Source: Saprospiraceae bacterium
Lineage (GTDB): Bacteria > Bacteroidota > Bacteroidia > Chitinophagales > Saprospiraceae
DNA: 64,000 nt
Direction: 5' to 3'
NCBI GenBank assembly: GCA_013214355.1
Contig: JABSSL010000077.1
Coordinates: forward strand, 93,212-157,211
In this document: one piece after another, positions 1 to 9,883 of the stretch
How positions within the stretch are numbered: the stretch's first letter is position 1
Layout: each line of letters starts with the position of its first letter
Translations under genes and position numbers: made by a program
Notes under the pieces: model-generated
The model's database searches: none
What the model saw: only the letters and a program-made list of their open reading frames with translations
What the model was told of the DNA's origin: nothing

Positions 1-306
1 TTTGAACAGGAAAAGCCATTCCTCCAGCAATCCTATAGTCTTACTCAATTAGCCGATCATCTAAGCTTGTCTCCTCATCTGACTTCTCAATTAATCAATG
101 AAGGTTTACAGAAGAAGTTCTTTGAACTAATTCACGATTATAGGGTCAAAGAAGCCAAAGTTCAGTTGGCCCAAAAGGCTGATTTACCTAAAATGGAATA
201 TTTGGCTTATGAACTAGGGTACGGTTCCAAATCTGCCTTTTATGCTGCCTTTAAAAAAGAGACAGGTTTAACTCCCCTTCAATACCGTAAGCAAAACAGG
301 TTCTAG
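1..306 (+). CDS. AraC-family transcriptional regulator, C-terminal part only (partial)
   Basis: The frame is open from base 1 to the TAG at 304-306, so the gene starts upstream of the window. The visible ~101 residues form the two-helix-turn-helix DNA-binding domain of AraC/XylS regulators. A first HTH (SLTQLADHLSLSPHLTSQLI) is followed by the second, with the signature YELGYGSKSAFYAAFKKETG and the closing LTPLQYRK. The N-terminal sensor part is missing, so the signal is unknown. In Bacteroidota, regulators ending like this often carry an N-terminal 7TM or other membrane sensor, but nothing here shows that. The exported protease starts 84 bp downstream on the same strand, so the regulator could affect it, though this is only positional. 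Confidence 0.9.
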   Translation, partial: FEQEKPFLQQSYSLTQLADHLSLSPHLTSQLINEGLQKKFFELIHDYRVKEAKVQLAQKADLPKMEYLAYELGYGSKSAFYAAFKKETGLTPLQYRKQNRF

Positions 307-389
307 TACTTCCCGATCCGTTAGTACTCATTTTATTGGGGCTTAGTTGATTCGATTGCAGACTTTCCAGAATATGTGGAGAAAAAGAT

Positions 390-1640
390 ATGATCGTTCG
401 ACTGAAAAATTCATGCTTGCTAGGCATTTGCTTATTGCTCAACCTTAGCCTTTGGGCACAGATTCAAGAAATGACTCCCGATAAATGGAGACAGGATATT
501 GCATTCGTAGAGCACAAACTGAGTAAACAATTCAAAAACCCGAATCCGGATCTACCTCCACTCTTATTTGATGGCTTGCAAAGATTGAAGGGGAAGGCGG
601 ACCAGTTATCCAACGAAAAGATGGCGATTGAATTAGGTAAAATCTTGGCCACTCAACAAGATGGCCACACCGAACTGGATCTGATGCAAACAGCGGTAGG
701 ATTTAACCGACTCCCACTCACTTTTTACTTTTTTGACAAAGATCTATACATCCTCAATGCAGACGATACCTACCAAGACTTGTTGGGAAAACAGGTGCTG
801 TCTTTTGATGGGGTATCCATTGAAGAGCTATACCAAAGCCTTTTGTCGATTATGCCAGCTGATAACAAGATGGAAACTATACATATGGCTCCTGTGTACC
901 TATTAGCGCCCCGTCTTTTATTTGAGTTGGGCATCATTTCAAACCCAAATTCGGTACAACTGGAACTGGCGGATGGTAAGAAGGTATCTGTGGAGGGCAT
1001 TAGTATTGAGGCCTTTCAAAACCTAGATTGGAAAAATATCAAAGACCAAAAAGAATTGGCTTATCCCTTGTATCTGCGTGATCGAAACAAGTCCTATTGG
1101 CACAAATACCTTGACCAAAGCAACATATTCTACTTCAAATATAATCGGGTAAAGAATCAAAAAGGACAAGAAAGCATCGCTAGTTTCACCAAGCAAATGC
1201 TCGCGGAGATAGATCGTATTCGCCCCGATAAACTCATTATTGACATGCGGAACAATCGAGGAGGGAATTACAATTTGAGTAAACCATTAATCAGAGGCAT
1301 TCTAAAACGACCTTGGCTAAACCAGAACGGAAAGATTTTCATTTTTACCAACCGCACAACTTTTTCAGCCGCAAGTGCAACCACACTTTTCCTTAAGCGC
1401 GATGCCAAGGTGACCATCGTTGGGGAACATTCAAGAAGTAAACCGAATGGTTCTCAGAATAGCGAAGTGATGCAGTTATCTCATTCAAAATTAAGGATTT
1501 CTTATACCAACAGGTTGATCGTCCATTGGCCAGAAAAAGGAAAAGCAAAGCTGCCTCCTTTAGATGTTCCGATTCCCTTGCGTTTTGAGGACTATGCCCA
1601 AGCCAAGGATCCTTTGTTGGATTGGGTACTGGCGCAATAA
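390..1640 (+). CDS. Exported S41-family (C-terminal processing/tail-specific) peptidase-like protein
   Basis: 416 residues with an N-terminal signal peptide (hydrophobic LLGICLLLNLSLWAQ, cleavage probably after WAQ near residue 23). The C-terminal half has the S41 fold: the strand-turn LIIDMRNNRGGN near residues 280-290, then IFTNRTTFSAAS with the presumed nucleophile Ser near residue 324, then VGEHSRSKPNGSQN, as in tail-specific proteases. A PDZ-like segment (LLGKQVLSFDGVSIEEL) lies near residues 130-145. The catalytic Lys normally found after the Ser (SxxxK) is not obvious, so activity is uncertain. It probably acts in the periplasm or at the surface on unfolded or tagged proteins. The start is the first Met of the signal peptide. 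It is monocistronic, with a hairpin just after the stop. Confidence 0.82.
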   Translation: MIVRLKNSCLLGICLLLNLSLWAQIQEMTPDKWRQDIAFVEHKLSKQFKNPNPDLPPLLFDGLQRLKGKADQLSNEKMAIELGKILATQQDGHTELDLMQTAVGFNRLPLTFYFFDKDLYILNADDTYQDLLGKQVLSFDGVSIEELYQSLLSIMPADNKMETIHMAPVYLLAPRLLFELGIISNPNSVQLELADGKKVSVEGISIEAFQNLDWKNIKDQKELAYPLYLRDRNKSYWHKYLDQSNIFYFKYNRVKNQKGQESIASFTKQMLAEIDRIRPDKLIIDMRNNRGGNYNLSKPLIRGILKRPWLNQNGKIFIFTNRTTFSAASATTLFLKRDAKVTIVGEHSRSKPNGSQNSEVMQLSHSKLRISYTNRLIVHWPEKGKAKLPPLDVPIPLRFEDYAQAKDPLLDWVLAQ

Positions 1641-1644
1641 AAAA

Positions 1645-1673
1645 GGCGCGGAGAAAAATCGCTTCTCCACGCC
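1645..1673. terminator. Hairpin terminator between convergent genes
   Basis: GGCGCGGAGAA pairs with TTCTCCACGCC (one mismatch) across a 7-nt loop. It begins 4 bp after the S41 peptidase stop and is preceded by an A-run that supplies a T-run for the opposite strand. It could serve both the peptidase and the adhesin gene ending at 1737. Confidence 0.7.
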
Positions 1674-1736
1674 GATACACACATTTGAAACACTATTATT
1701 ACACGCTTTTATTCTTTAGTTAAATGGTCTTCGTTT

Positions 1737-4700
1737 TTATTTCTTGTAGATCATTTTTTGAGTAACACTGAGGTTTTTAGATTCTAGACGGTAGTAAATT
1801 AATCCCTCCGTTTGCAGCTTATTTCCCGATATGACTAATTCGTGATATCCGCTATCATAGCTGTCAGTGATACGGTGTAATAGCCTACCACTTAGGTCAA
1901 AAAAGCTAAGAGTAGCAGGGCCTGCTTCTGGTAAAAAGAAGGGGATGATGGTCTCCTGACTGAAAGGGTTGGGGCGATTCTGTAGCAATTGTATAGTTTC
2001 ATTAGTATCCTCGGATTCACCCTCTAGGAAAGAGAGGTTTAGAGAAAGATCCGAGCCATCTTTTAGGTAAGCCTCTATCGGCGTAATGCGATTGCTGAGA
2101 TCAAACCAATCTTTCAGTTGGCCATCCTTGAGTGCTAGGAATTGTAAGGCAACTACTGTCTCATGAGGCTGCCCACCTTCTAAATGCCAGGAAAAAGGTA
2201 TCAGTCCTATAGCAATCTCCCTAAAATTCATGTGTTTTTCCGTCATTAGACCCGCTTCAAACCCTTGCCAAGCTAAGGCTTCCGTATCAAATTGGAGCGT
2301 CCCTTGAAACCCTAAAATCTCATTCAGTTGCCTAGATTTGATTTGAATTTCTACTAGCTCCCCTCGTTTAACCGTTTGATTACCGAGTTCCAAGAGAAAG
2401 AATTTATCACCCTGTCGTGGCTCCAAACCCTCTAATTGATTGGGAATGGCATTGCTATTTATATCTCCAACTTTTACCGCAATGAAATCTAAGTTTTCTT
2501 GGTCTACACGGGGAGTGTTAACTTTGATGCTTTCAGGAAAAATCTCTGTCCATGGATTACTGGGATCTGGAAACTCATAATCTTCATCTACGAATCGCCA
2601 ACTACGATTGCCACCGAAATCACTTCTAAGTCCTAGGATGAGTTGCCGTAGTAGAACCACATCTAAGGTAGTTACCGTGTTTGATCCATTTACGTCAGCA
2701 GCAATTATTTTGTAGGGATCGCTGAGTTCATGGTCTCCCAAGATATGTCGAGAAATTATGACGAGATCAATAGTGGATACGCCGTTGCTGAAATCATAGT
2801 TCATATCCGGACGGATCACATATTGGTTGGTAGCATCTAGATTTTCCAGTAGGTAATTCCCTTGTAGGTTAGTAGGGCCGTACATGGGCATGTCTTCTCC
2901 GATTTCTAGCATGACCCCTTGCACTGGTTCCAATTCCGCCGTCATCACTTCTCCTGAAAAACTAACTAAAGCGTTTGGGTTGCAGATGGCAGCTGAGTTT
3001 ATGACAGAAATACTAGTGGTGCAGAAGCTGTAGTTTGGTCCACCGACAGTTCCATTTGGTTGAATCTGGATAGGATTATCAGCACTGTCCCAAGCATAAA
3101 CTTGCAACTCAACGGTTTCATTCACATCATCACAGGTCAGTACGACGGCTTCTTCGTTTGGATCTGGAAATTCTTGCCCGTTATCGATATCAGTTGTCCG
3201 ATGAATGGAAAATCTTACTGGTCCAGTACAGTCATCAATATTAGCGGTCAGGGTGGCTGTTGCTAAAATGGATAAGGCTGCTAGATCTACATCGAGATCA
3301 CCATCTGCATCGATTGGTGGATCCAAGGGTAGTAATTCCACAGAAAAGGGCAACCTACAGCTAGGCGTATTGACTTGGCAGTCCACTACTTCAAAAGGTG
3401 CTTCTATCGTGAAGGGGTTATCACAACCATCCGTTACTTGAATACGGAAGGCATGTTCCCCAATCGGGAATTCACCTGTAATTCGGAAAGTAGGGAATAT
3501 GCCCAATATATCTTCAGCGGGGATTTCTCCATCCAGGTTATCATCTTCATTCAGGTCTATCCAAGCCCGGATACTAGTTCCTTCTGGAGAGCAGGCTTCG
3601 GTTACTGTAAATTGCACATCTACAAATCCACTACAGGTTTCTAAATTATTGGAACAAAATAACGAGTCTTCCTCCAGTTCTACAGTGGGCGCTACGAGGT
3701 CGAAAATGACAATCTCTTGAGTATATTCCCAATATCCAGTGGAGGGGAGACTACGCCAGTGACCTTCGGGATTCATGCCTCCACAGGAAGCTCCAATTTG
3801 ATCTAGCATTGGTGTTGAATTGTATGGATCACCGTCTCGATCTACAAAGGCAGTATCATTAGAAATGACTACCCAGACTGCTTCTTCGCCTTCCTCATCA
3901 TCACAATCTTCATTTCGAGTAATTACTACTGGATCCGAAGAGTCAGTATGAATACATTGATCTTCTATTCGGTAAGTTCTGAAGATTTTCCTACAGGCTT
4001 CAGAAGTCTGAAAAATTTCATCTTTAACACTAACCACTAAGGATTCGCAGCCTTCTTGAATGATCTCTAGGGTATCCACTAGGGGAGCTGAACACTCCTG
4101 GAGTACATCCTTTGGGAACTTAATACTGTAGCCTGGTGCAGCAGCTATAGAGATAGTCTGTTTACATTCATCTTCGGAAAGGTTACCGAAATCATCGGTT
4201 AACACAAAGAATCGTTCGATAGTACCTGCACCACACTCATCTAGGTTGACTACTGGCGCCAACTCTGCAGCTGAAAAGGAGCCGCAGTTGTCAGCGCCGC
4301 TTGGTGAACCAAAGAGGGCAGTTAATTGATTTGTATCTGTGGGGTCAAAATCTTGGGCTAAAAAGCTGCAAGTGACGGAAACATCATCTGGTGGAGTACA
4401 ATCAGGGTCAGCCTTATCGGTGACGGAGACAAAAGTCATACATCTATTATCATTGCCAAAGATATCAGTGACCATCAACTCTACCATTACCATTTCGCCG
4501 GCATCACAACAATTAAAGGCTATCTCATCACCTCTTTCTGTCCAGTAAGCTTCTACAGAGTCACAAGTCTCTGGATCTCTTTCATACATCCGACGTATCA
4601 GCATCTCGTCGATCATGCAATTATCCTCACTACCTTCATTTACATCTACTGCATCTAGAAAACCTAGGCCACTCCCTCCCAAGGAAACGATCAAATTATC

Positions 4701-7085
4701 ATCACAAACGGCTACCGGTTCTTGATCATCCGTAGTGCATAAAGGAAACTCGGCGATTGTTTCATTTCCACATTCATCGGTCACGATATAGCGAACGGTG
4801 TGGCATCCTAAAGGGAGTGTTACTTCTCGATCTGCATCAGTGGAAAGGGTTGCGAGAACCTCACCTGAATCATCATCTCGGATGATCTGTGTTTCTATTG
4901 TCCAGGCTGAGCAGTTGTCGTTTACATCAGGTAAGGGAACAGTTAACTGTGCTTCACAATCCAAAGCACTCGTTTCGTAGTCAAGATTAGATAGGTCAGC
5001 ATCTACTTTTGGTGCTGTATTGTCTTCAATGAAGATAACCTGATCATAGAAGATGGGGTTTCCTGGATCACATTCATCATAGAAGAACCACCGGCGATTG
5101 AAAACTCTTGAACCTCCACAGCTAGTCATAGCCATTTGGTCGTCGTAGGTGGCGGTGAGGTTACAAATCGATGGACTCAGTGCAAAAGCACCAGAAAAAG
5201 TCCGAATCATGGGGAATCCTGTATGACTGGGTGCTGGATTCCCTTCTTCATTGGTGTCAAAGTCTTCATCGCAATATACTGTTGCAAACTTGGTAGGGGG
5301 GATGATGTCGCTTTGTGATAAGGTCGCAAAGTTGATAGATTGATCACAGGTAGTTGCATTACCGTTTTCATCCGTAATTGTGAATTGACGTTGGATGACC
5401 TTAGGGAAACAGTCTCCCCCATCTATTAGCTCGTCTGAGAAATGGAAATCAACATCTGAGCAATTATCACTTGCAATAGGTTCGCCAGTGTAGAGCAGGC
5501 TTTCTTCTTGTTGTAGGAAGCTGGTATCATCAGGACAGAATAGGGGGAATACTAGCTCTTCTTCAGTAGTTAGAAGGTTTTCTATCTCGCCCGTTCCAGT
5601 GCCATAAATAGCCCAAGAATAGTCGCCTTCAGTTAGGGGGTTGGCGGAGCTTGTGAGGACGGTATAAAGCGTTCCTGCTTCTAAATAAGTCGAAAACCCG
5701 ATCACATTCTGTTCTCCCACAAAGAATCCGCGGCTAGTATCGTGTTTGCTACCTAAGGCGGCATAGCCTTGACAGGGACCGTTCAAGGCATTGAACTCTC
5801 CTGGAAACAAGATTGCTAATCCTCTTCCGAAGTCGGCCATGAATTCAAAGGAATACAAATCGCTGGTTAGTGGACGAATTGTATCTAAATCGAAGTAGTG
5901 AAACCCCCCAATCGTGTCCACTTGGTCCAACAAACAGGAGAAGTTAGAAGGTAAAAAGCTAGCATCACTATCAGCTAGGTCCCCTTCTAAGAACTGTATT
6001 GGCTGTTCTACTGTGATCGAAGTAACGGCTTCGGGACATTCTGAAACCGGATTAGTATTATCAACAACTTCTATTCTACCCATAGTCGAAAGTCCTCCGG
6101 ATACTGAACTTACTACGACCATTAAAGTTTCTCCAGCATATTCTCCCGTAACCGTATTACCGATTGGAATTCCGTTGGGGTCTAGTACATTAACTAGATA
6201 GTCTGTATCTATGCAAGGATAAGTTCCCTCTAAAATCATATCTGGTATGATTACCGAAGAGCAATCCGGGCCTAAAGGTACCTGGACTTTGAAATTCGCA
6301 CCTAAAGAAGGGATACCTAGCACTTCCACCTTCCGGCTGATGGTATAGATACAACCTGGATCACTTGGATCATCGGAACTAGCTTCCTCCGCATCAAAAG
6401 TATAGGTTACTTCATGTGTACCTGCGCCTAATTCGAAGGGGTTGAAGGTGGCTTGTAACTCACCATTAATCCTGAACTCGCCGCTACCGATTGCTCCGTT
6501 TAGGTCTACCTCCAACATTGTAGGTAAACTAGTTAAACAGTATTCATCTAAAAGATTTACAAACTGAGGATCGGGATAGGTACAATTGGCTTCTGCTTTC
6601 AATTCGCTATCGATGCCGTTATTCACCACCACTGAAAAACCGACGCCTTCGATATGACGAACGGCTAGTTGATATAGCCCATCACTTACTTCTGGTATGA
6701 TTGTACCATCAGTAATTGAAGTTGGTGCTGCGGGCGGTGCTGCACTGTCATCAGTATAAAGACCTTCCACTGATGTAATAGTCCAAATCTGGTTACTTGG
6801 TCCAGTGATACTTATTACCGTGCTAAATTGTCCATCGGAAGACGTAGTTGCATTGTTAAGACAAGTGCAGGGGCTAGGATTTTCGGCATCATTTCCTAAG
6901 TAAATGTTAGGCATGAAGGTAGTTTCTGCCTGCAATGAAGTAGGTAATTGCCAAAGGGTTAACAGCAAAATAATAATCCACCCCTCCAAGTAGGAAAATC
7001 GTACAGAAAAAAACGATTGCTTATTAGTCGCATAGGACTTCCTCGTGGTACCACTGTACCACCAATACACGAAAAGCTGTCTCAT
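1737..7085 (-). CDS. Giant secreted Cys-rich adhesin-like protein with dockerin-like and cohesin-like modules and T9SS sorting domain
   Basis: 1782 residues. A long N-terminal signal region ends in WIIILLLTLWQLPTSLQA (cleavage near residue 53). The 35 residues before the hydrophobic core are unusual, and a TTG at about residue 33 could be the real start. The body is a run of beta-sandwich repeats of HYR/Ig-like type, each carrying D-x-x-G-N turns (ITDENGNATTC, VTDECGNETIAEF, LTDDFGNLSED) and paired cysteines. Near residues 1375-1420 is a carboxypeptidase-regulatory-like segment. Two calcium-loop half-repeats of dockerin type follow (YDFSNGVSTIDLVIISRHIL near 1428 and ADVNGSNTVTTLDVVLLRQL near 1462), then a cohesin-like beta domain (about 1550-1685). 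The last ~85 residues (LLQNRPNPFSQET... to MIYKK) are a type A T9SS sorting domain. Predicted location is the cell surface or medium, with an adhesive or structural role. The ligand is unknown. Confidence 0.85.
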   Translation of the reverse strand: MRQLFVYWWYSGTTRKSYATNKQSFFSVRFSYLEGWIIILLLTLWQLPTSLQAETTFMPNIYLGNDAENPSPCTCLNNATTSSDGQFSTVISITGPSNQIWTITSVEGLYTDDSAAPPAAPTSITDGTIIPEVSDGLYQLAVRHIEGVGFSVVVNNGIDSELKAEANCTYPDPQFVNLLDEYCLTSLPTMLEVDLNGAIGSGEFRINGELQATFNPFELGAGTHEVTYTFDAEEASSDDPSDPGCIYTISRKVEVLGIPSLGANFKVQVPLGPDCSSVIIPDMILEGTYPCIDTDYLVNVLDPNGIPIGNTVTGEYAGETLMVVVSSVSGGLSTMGRIEVVDNTNPVSECPEAVTSITVEQPIQFLEGDLADSDASFLPSNFSCLLDQVDTIGGFHYFDLDTIRPLTSDLYSFEFMADFGRGLAILFPGEFNALNGPCQGYAALGSKHDTSRGFFVGEQNVIGFSTYLEAGTLYTVLTSSANPLTEGDYSWAIYGTGTGEIENLLTTEEELVFPLFCPDDTSFLQQEESLLYTGEPIASDNCSDVDFHFSDELIDGGDCFPKVIQRQFTITDENGNATTCDQSINFATLSQSDIIPPTKFATVYCDEDFDTNEEGNPAPSHTGFPMIRTFSGAFALSPSICNLTATYDDQMAMTSCGGSRVFNRRWFFYDECDPGNPIFYDQVIFIEDNTAPKVDADLSNLDYETSALDCEAQLTVPLPDVNDNCSAWTIETQIIRDDDSGEVLATLSTDADREVTLPLGCHTVRYIVTDECGNETIAEFPLCTTDDQEPVAVCDDNLIVSLGGSGLGFLDAVDVNEGSEDNCMIDEMLIRRMYERDPETCDSVEAYWTERGDEIAFNCCDAGEMVMVELMVTDIFGNDNRCMTFVSVTDKADPDCTPPDDVSVTCSFLAQDFDPTDTNQLTALFGSPSGADNCGSFSAAELAPVVNLDECGAGTIERFFVLTDDFGNLSEDECKQTISIAAAPGYSIKFPKDVLQECSAPLVDTLEIIQEGCESLVVSVKDEIFQTSEACRKIFRTYRIEDQCIHTDSSDPVVITRNEDCDDEEGEEAVWVVISNDTAFVDRDGDPYNSTPMLDQIGASCGGMNPEGHWRSLPSTGYWEYTQEIVIFDLVAPTVELEEDSLFCSNNLETCSGFVDVQFTVTEACSPEGTSIRAWIDLNEDDNLDGEIPAEDILGIFPTFRITGEFPIGEHAFRIQVTDGCDNPFTIEAPFEVVDCQVNTPSCRLPFSVELLPLDPPIDADGDLDVDLAALSILATATLTANIDDCTGPVRFSIHRTTDIDNGQEFPDPNEEAVVLTCDDVNETVELQVYAWDSADNPIQIQPNGTVGGPNYSFCTTSISVINSAAICNPNALVSFSGEVMTAELEPVQGVMLEIGEDMPMYGPTNLQGNYLLENLDATNQYVIRPDMNYDFSNGVSTIDLVIISRHILGDHELSDPYKIIAADVNGSNTVTTLDVVLLRQLILGLRSDFGGNRSWRFVDEDYEFPDPSNPWTEIFPESIKVNTPRVDQENLDFIAVKVGDINSNAIPNQLEGLEPRQGDKFFLLELGNQTVKRGELVEIQIKSRQLNEILGFQGTLQFDTEALAWQGFEAGLMTEKHMNFREIAIGLIPFSWHLEGGQPHETVVALQFLALKDGQLKDWFDLSNRITPIEAYLKDGSDLSLNLSFLEGESEDTNETIQLLQNRPNPFSQETIIPFFLPEAGPATLSFFDLSGRLLHRITDSYDSGYHELVISGNKLQTEGLIYYRLESKNLSVTQKMIYKK

Positions 7086-7608
7086 AGCAAAACGAATTTA
7101 GGGCCAAACTGGCCTACTGGTTATCGGAATGACTTCGGGCGTAGCCCAAACTGGTTGTTCTGAGAAGTGTTCTGGAAAGAAGAAATTGGAAAAGTTAACT
7201 GGCTAAAACATTTTGGAATAAATACACTGGCCTACTTCCAAAAATGAGGCCAACTTTCTAGTTTGATGGATACATTATGAATGTATTATCCAGGGGGTGG
7301 ATATTTAAATATCTTTTATTTTATTGATTTTCAATTAGTTATACGGATTTTTAGATATTAAATAAAAATAAAATATTTTTCACCAGCTAGAACTTTTTGT
7401 TGCTAGGATCTTATGATATTAAACGGCCACCAGAGATTTTCTACCTGAAGGATCTAAATGCAGGTGCACTGAAGTATAAGTAACATCTTGAAACTATAGA
7501 TATTCCTGAATAAAGCCTAAATTAGCGCCGTTTTTTCAGAAGCACTCACGGGAACTTAATTGCATTCTAGGATGTAGTTTCTTTAATCGTTTGAAAAATT
7601 TAGGAGCA
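7086..7608. other. Intergenic region between divergent adhesin and thrS
   Basis: 523 bp with no convincing ORF. It holds the promoters of both flanking genes. Visible structure is an inverted repeat ATACATT-atg-AATGTAT (7270-7286) and a very AT-rich tract (about 7300-7385). I see no T-box-like or other recognisable RNA leader before thrS. No promoter matches the Bacteroidota -33/-7 consensus well enough to call. Confidence 0.5.
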
Positions 7609-9528
7609 ATGATAAATATAACTTTCCCTGATGGTAATGTTCGCCAATACGAAGCTGGGGCATCAGCTATGGACATTGCCAAGTCAATTAGCCATGGACT
7701 AGCCAAGAATGTGCTGGCCGCAAGAGTCAACGGAGAAGTTTGGGACTCGACCCGTCCAATTGAAGCCGATTCGACGCTTGAGCTATTGACCTGGAAAGAT
7801 GATGATGGGAAGTCTACCTTTTGGCATTCATCTGCTCATTTAATGGCGGAAGCCTTGGAAGCCCTGTATCCTGGAACCAAGTTTGGTATCGGTCCGGCTA
7901 TAGAAAATGGCTTTTATTATGATATAGACTTGGGTGACCGAGTGCTATCTACAGAGGATTTTAAGAAGATCGAAGATAAAATGCTGGAATTAGCTCGGCA
8001 AAAGAATGATTTCGAGCGTCGAGAAATTTCCAAAGCTGATGCGATAGCCTACTTCGAAGAAAAGGGAGATGAATACAAGTTGGAGTTACTGGAGGACTTA
8101 CCTGATGGAGAAATTACGTTCTATCAGCAGGGAGCTTTTACTGACCTTTGTCGTGGACCTCATATCCCCAATACGGAAAAGATCAAGGCCATCAAACTGA
8201 TGAAGGTGGGAGGAGCCTATTGGAGAGGAGATGAGAATAGAAAGCAGTTGACTCGTGTTTATGGCATCACTTTTCCCAAGCAAAAGGAGTTAACAGAGTA
8301 TTTGGCCCTATTGGAAGAGGCAAAAAAACGAGATCATCGGAAGCTAGGAGCAGAGCTAGAGCTATTCATGTTTTCTGAACGGGTCGGTCAGGGATTGCCT
8401 ATTTGGTTGCCAAAGGGAAATGCCCTACGTGAACGGCTAATGAGTTTCTTGAAGACAGAGCAGGAGAAGCGCGGATATAAAACGGTTTCAACTCCACATA
8501 TCGGCAGGAAAAACCTCTACGTTACTTCTGGCCACTATGAAAAATATGGTGAAGACAGCTTTCAGCCCATCAATACCCCAAGGGAAGGCGAGGAGTTTTT
8601 ATTGAAGCCTATGAATTGCCCTCATCACTGCGAAATATATGCGCATAAGCCACATTCTTACAAAGACCTACCGATTAGGTTGGCGGAATTTGGTACCGTA
8701 TATCGCTATGAGCAGAGTGGAGAATTGCATGGTCTGAGCCGTGTAAGGGGATTTACACAGGATGATGCTCACATTTATTGTACTCCAGACCAACTAAAGG
8801 ATGAATTCCTAGATGTTCTCGATCTCACGAAAATGATTATGAACAAGATGGGCTTCGACAAAGTTACTGCCCAGATTTCACTACGAGACCCAGAGAACCC
8901 TGAAAAGTATATTGGCTCGGTAGAGAATTGGGAAAAAGCAGAACAGGCCATCATCGATGCCACTAAAGAAGTAGATCTGGAAACGATCACTGAATACGGG
9001 GAAGCTGCTTTTTACGGTCCAAAATTGGACTTTATGGTTAAGGATGCCTTAGGACGTTCTTGGCAGTTGGGTACGATCCAGGTGGACTATAATCTACCGG
9101 AACGTTTCGAATTGGAATATATCGGAGCAGATAATCAGGCACACCGTCCGGTAATGATCCACAGAGCACCCTTTGGGTCTTTGGAGCGATTTCTGAGTAT
9201 CTTAATTGAACATACTGGGGGTAAATTCCCGCTATGGTTAACTCCTGAACAGTTTGCTATTCTTCCCATTAGTGATCGATTCAACGATTATGCAGTGGAG
9301 GTGGAGCGGGCCCTGACAAAGCACGATATAACAGGCGTTATTGATAGCAGGAGTGAGAAGATTGGTCGTAAGATTCGGGATACAGAAGTGAAGAAGATTC
9401 CCTTTATGTTAATCATTGGGGAGAAAGAGGCAGAGGCCAAAACCGTTTCCGTTAGAAGGCAAGGAGAAGGAGATATTGGTAGTATGACGATTGAAGAATT
9501 TGCTGCCCACTTTAAGTCCTTGTTGTAG
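7609..9528 (+). CDS. thrS: Threonine--tRNA ligase
   Basis: 639 residues from the ATG at 7609. That start is preferred over the in-frame TTG at 7591 because [17 protein letters not shown] is the family's N-terminus and AGGAG lies just upstream, though very close. The order is TGS domain (1-61), second N-terminal editing-type domain with HSSAHL and CRGPHIPNT, class II catalytic core, and C-terminal anticodon-binding domain (from about 535). The zinc ligands are all visible: Cys337 (MNCPHH), His388 (DDAHIYC) and His518 (HRAPFGS). Motif 2 ([14 protein letters not shown]) and motif 3 ([12 protein letters not shown]) are intact. It charges tRNA-Thr in the cytoplasm. Length is normal. A hairpin follows the stop. 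Confidence 0.98.
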   Translation: MINITFPDGNVRQYEAGASAMDIAKSISHGLAKNVLAARVNGEVWDSTRPIEADSTLELLTWKDDDGKSTFWHSSAHLMAEALEALYPGTKFGIGPAIENGFYYDIDLGDRVLSTEDFKKIEDKMLELARQKNDFERREISKADAIAYFEEKGDEYKLELLEDLPDGEITFYQQGAFTDLCRGPHIPNTEKIKAIKLMKVGGAYWRGDENRKQLTRVYGITFPKQKELTEYLALLEEAKKRDHRKLGAELELFMFSERVGQGLPIWLPKGNALRERLMSFLKTEQEKRGYKTVSTPHIGRKNLYVTSGHYEKYGEDSFQPINTPREGEEFLLKPMNCPHHCEIYAHKPHSYKDLPIRLAEFGTVYRYEQSGELHGLSRVRGFTQDDAHIYCTPDQLKDEFLDVLDLTKMIMNKMGFDKVTAQISLRDPENPEKYIGSVENWEKAEQAIIDATKEVDLETITEYGEAAFYGPKLDFMVKDALGRSWQLGTIQVDYNLPERFELEYIGADNQAHRPVMIHRAPFGSLERFLSILIEHTGGKFPLWLTPEQFAILPISDRFNDYAVEVERALTKHDITGVIDSRSEKIGRKIRDTEVKKIPFMLIIGEKEAEAKTVSVRRQGEGDIGSMTIEEFAAHFKSLL

Positions 9529-9565
9529 ATTAATTTTGACGCCACTAGGTGTGATCATACTAAAT

Positions 9566-9594
9566 GCGCCAAATCCTATTGTAGGGTTTGGCGC
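9566..9594 (+). terminator. Terminator-like hairpin after thrS
   Basis: GCGCCAAATCCTA pairs with TAGGGTTTGGCGC around a 3-nt TTG loop (one mismatch). It lies 38 bp after the thrS stop, with a T-rich stretch after it (aatctcttt). Confidence 0.75.
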
Positions 9595-9798
9595 AATCTC
9601 TTTCCGGCATAAAGTGTTTAAATGTCCTTATTTTAACACTTAAGCTAAATGTTTTGCAGCAGTTGTCTGTGGAAAAGTTCAAAAAAAGGTCCTAAATCTT
9701 TGGAATTCCAATAAAAACATATTTTTAAAAGTTTTTATCTGTTTTAGTATGTAGACAGTGTTAAAGTTTCACTAAAGCATTGTGGGAGAGCTTGAAAT

Positions 9799-9826
9799 AT
9801 TGGCAATAAAACCTTAATTTGCCAAT
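9799..9826. promoter_or_regulatory. Inverted repeat ATTGGCAA-N12-TTGCCAAT upstream of the T9SS-tag gene
   Basis: Perfect 8-bp arms (9799-9806 and 9819-9826) separated by 12 bp, ending 57 bp before the ATG at 9884. Arms and spacing suit a dimeric regulator's operator, and the spacer/right arm contains TTAATTTG, close to a Bacteroidota -7 element. The rest of the 355-bp gap (9529-9883) shows only the thrS hairpin and AT-rich DNA. Confidence 0.4.
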
Positions 9827-9883
9827 GTATTTCCCAAATATGTGTTTTAAAAACCGATTTATCATCCCGTAATTCCGGATTTA

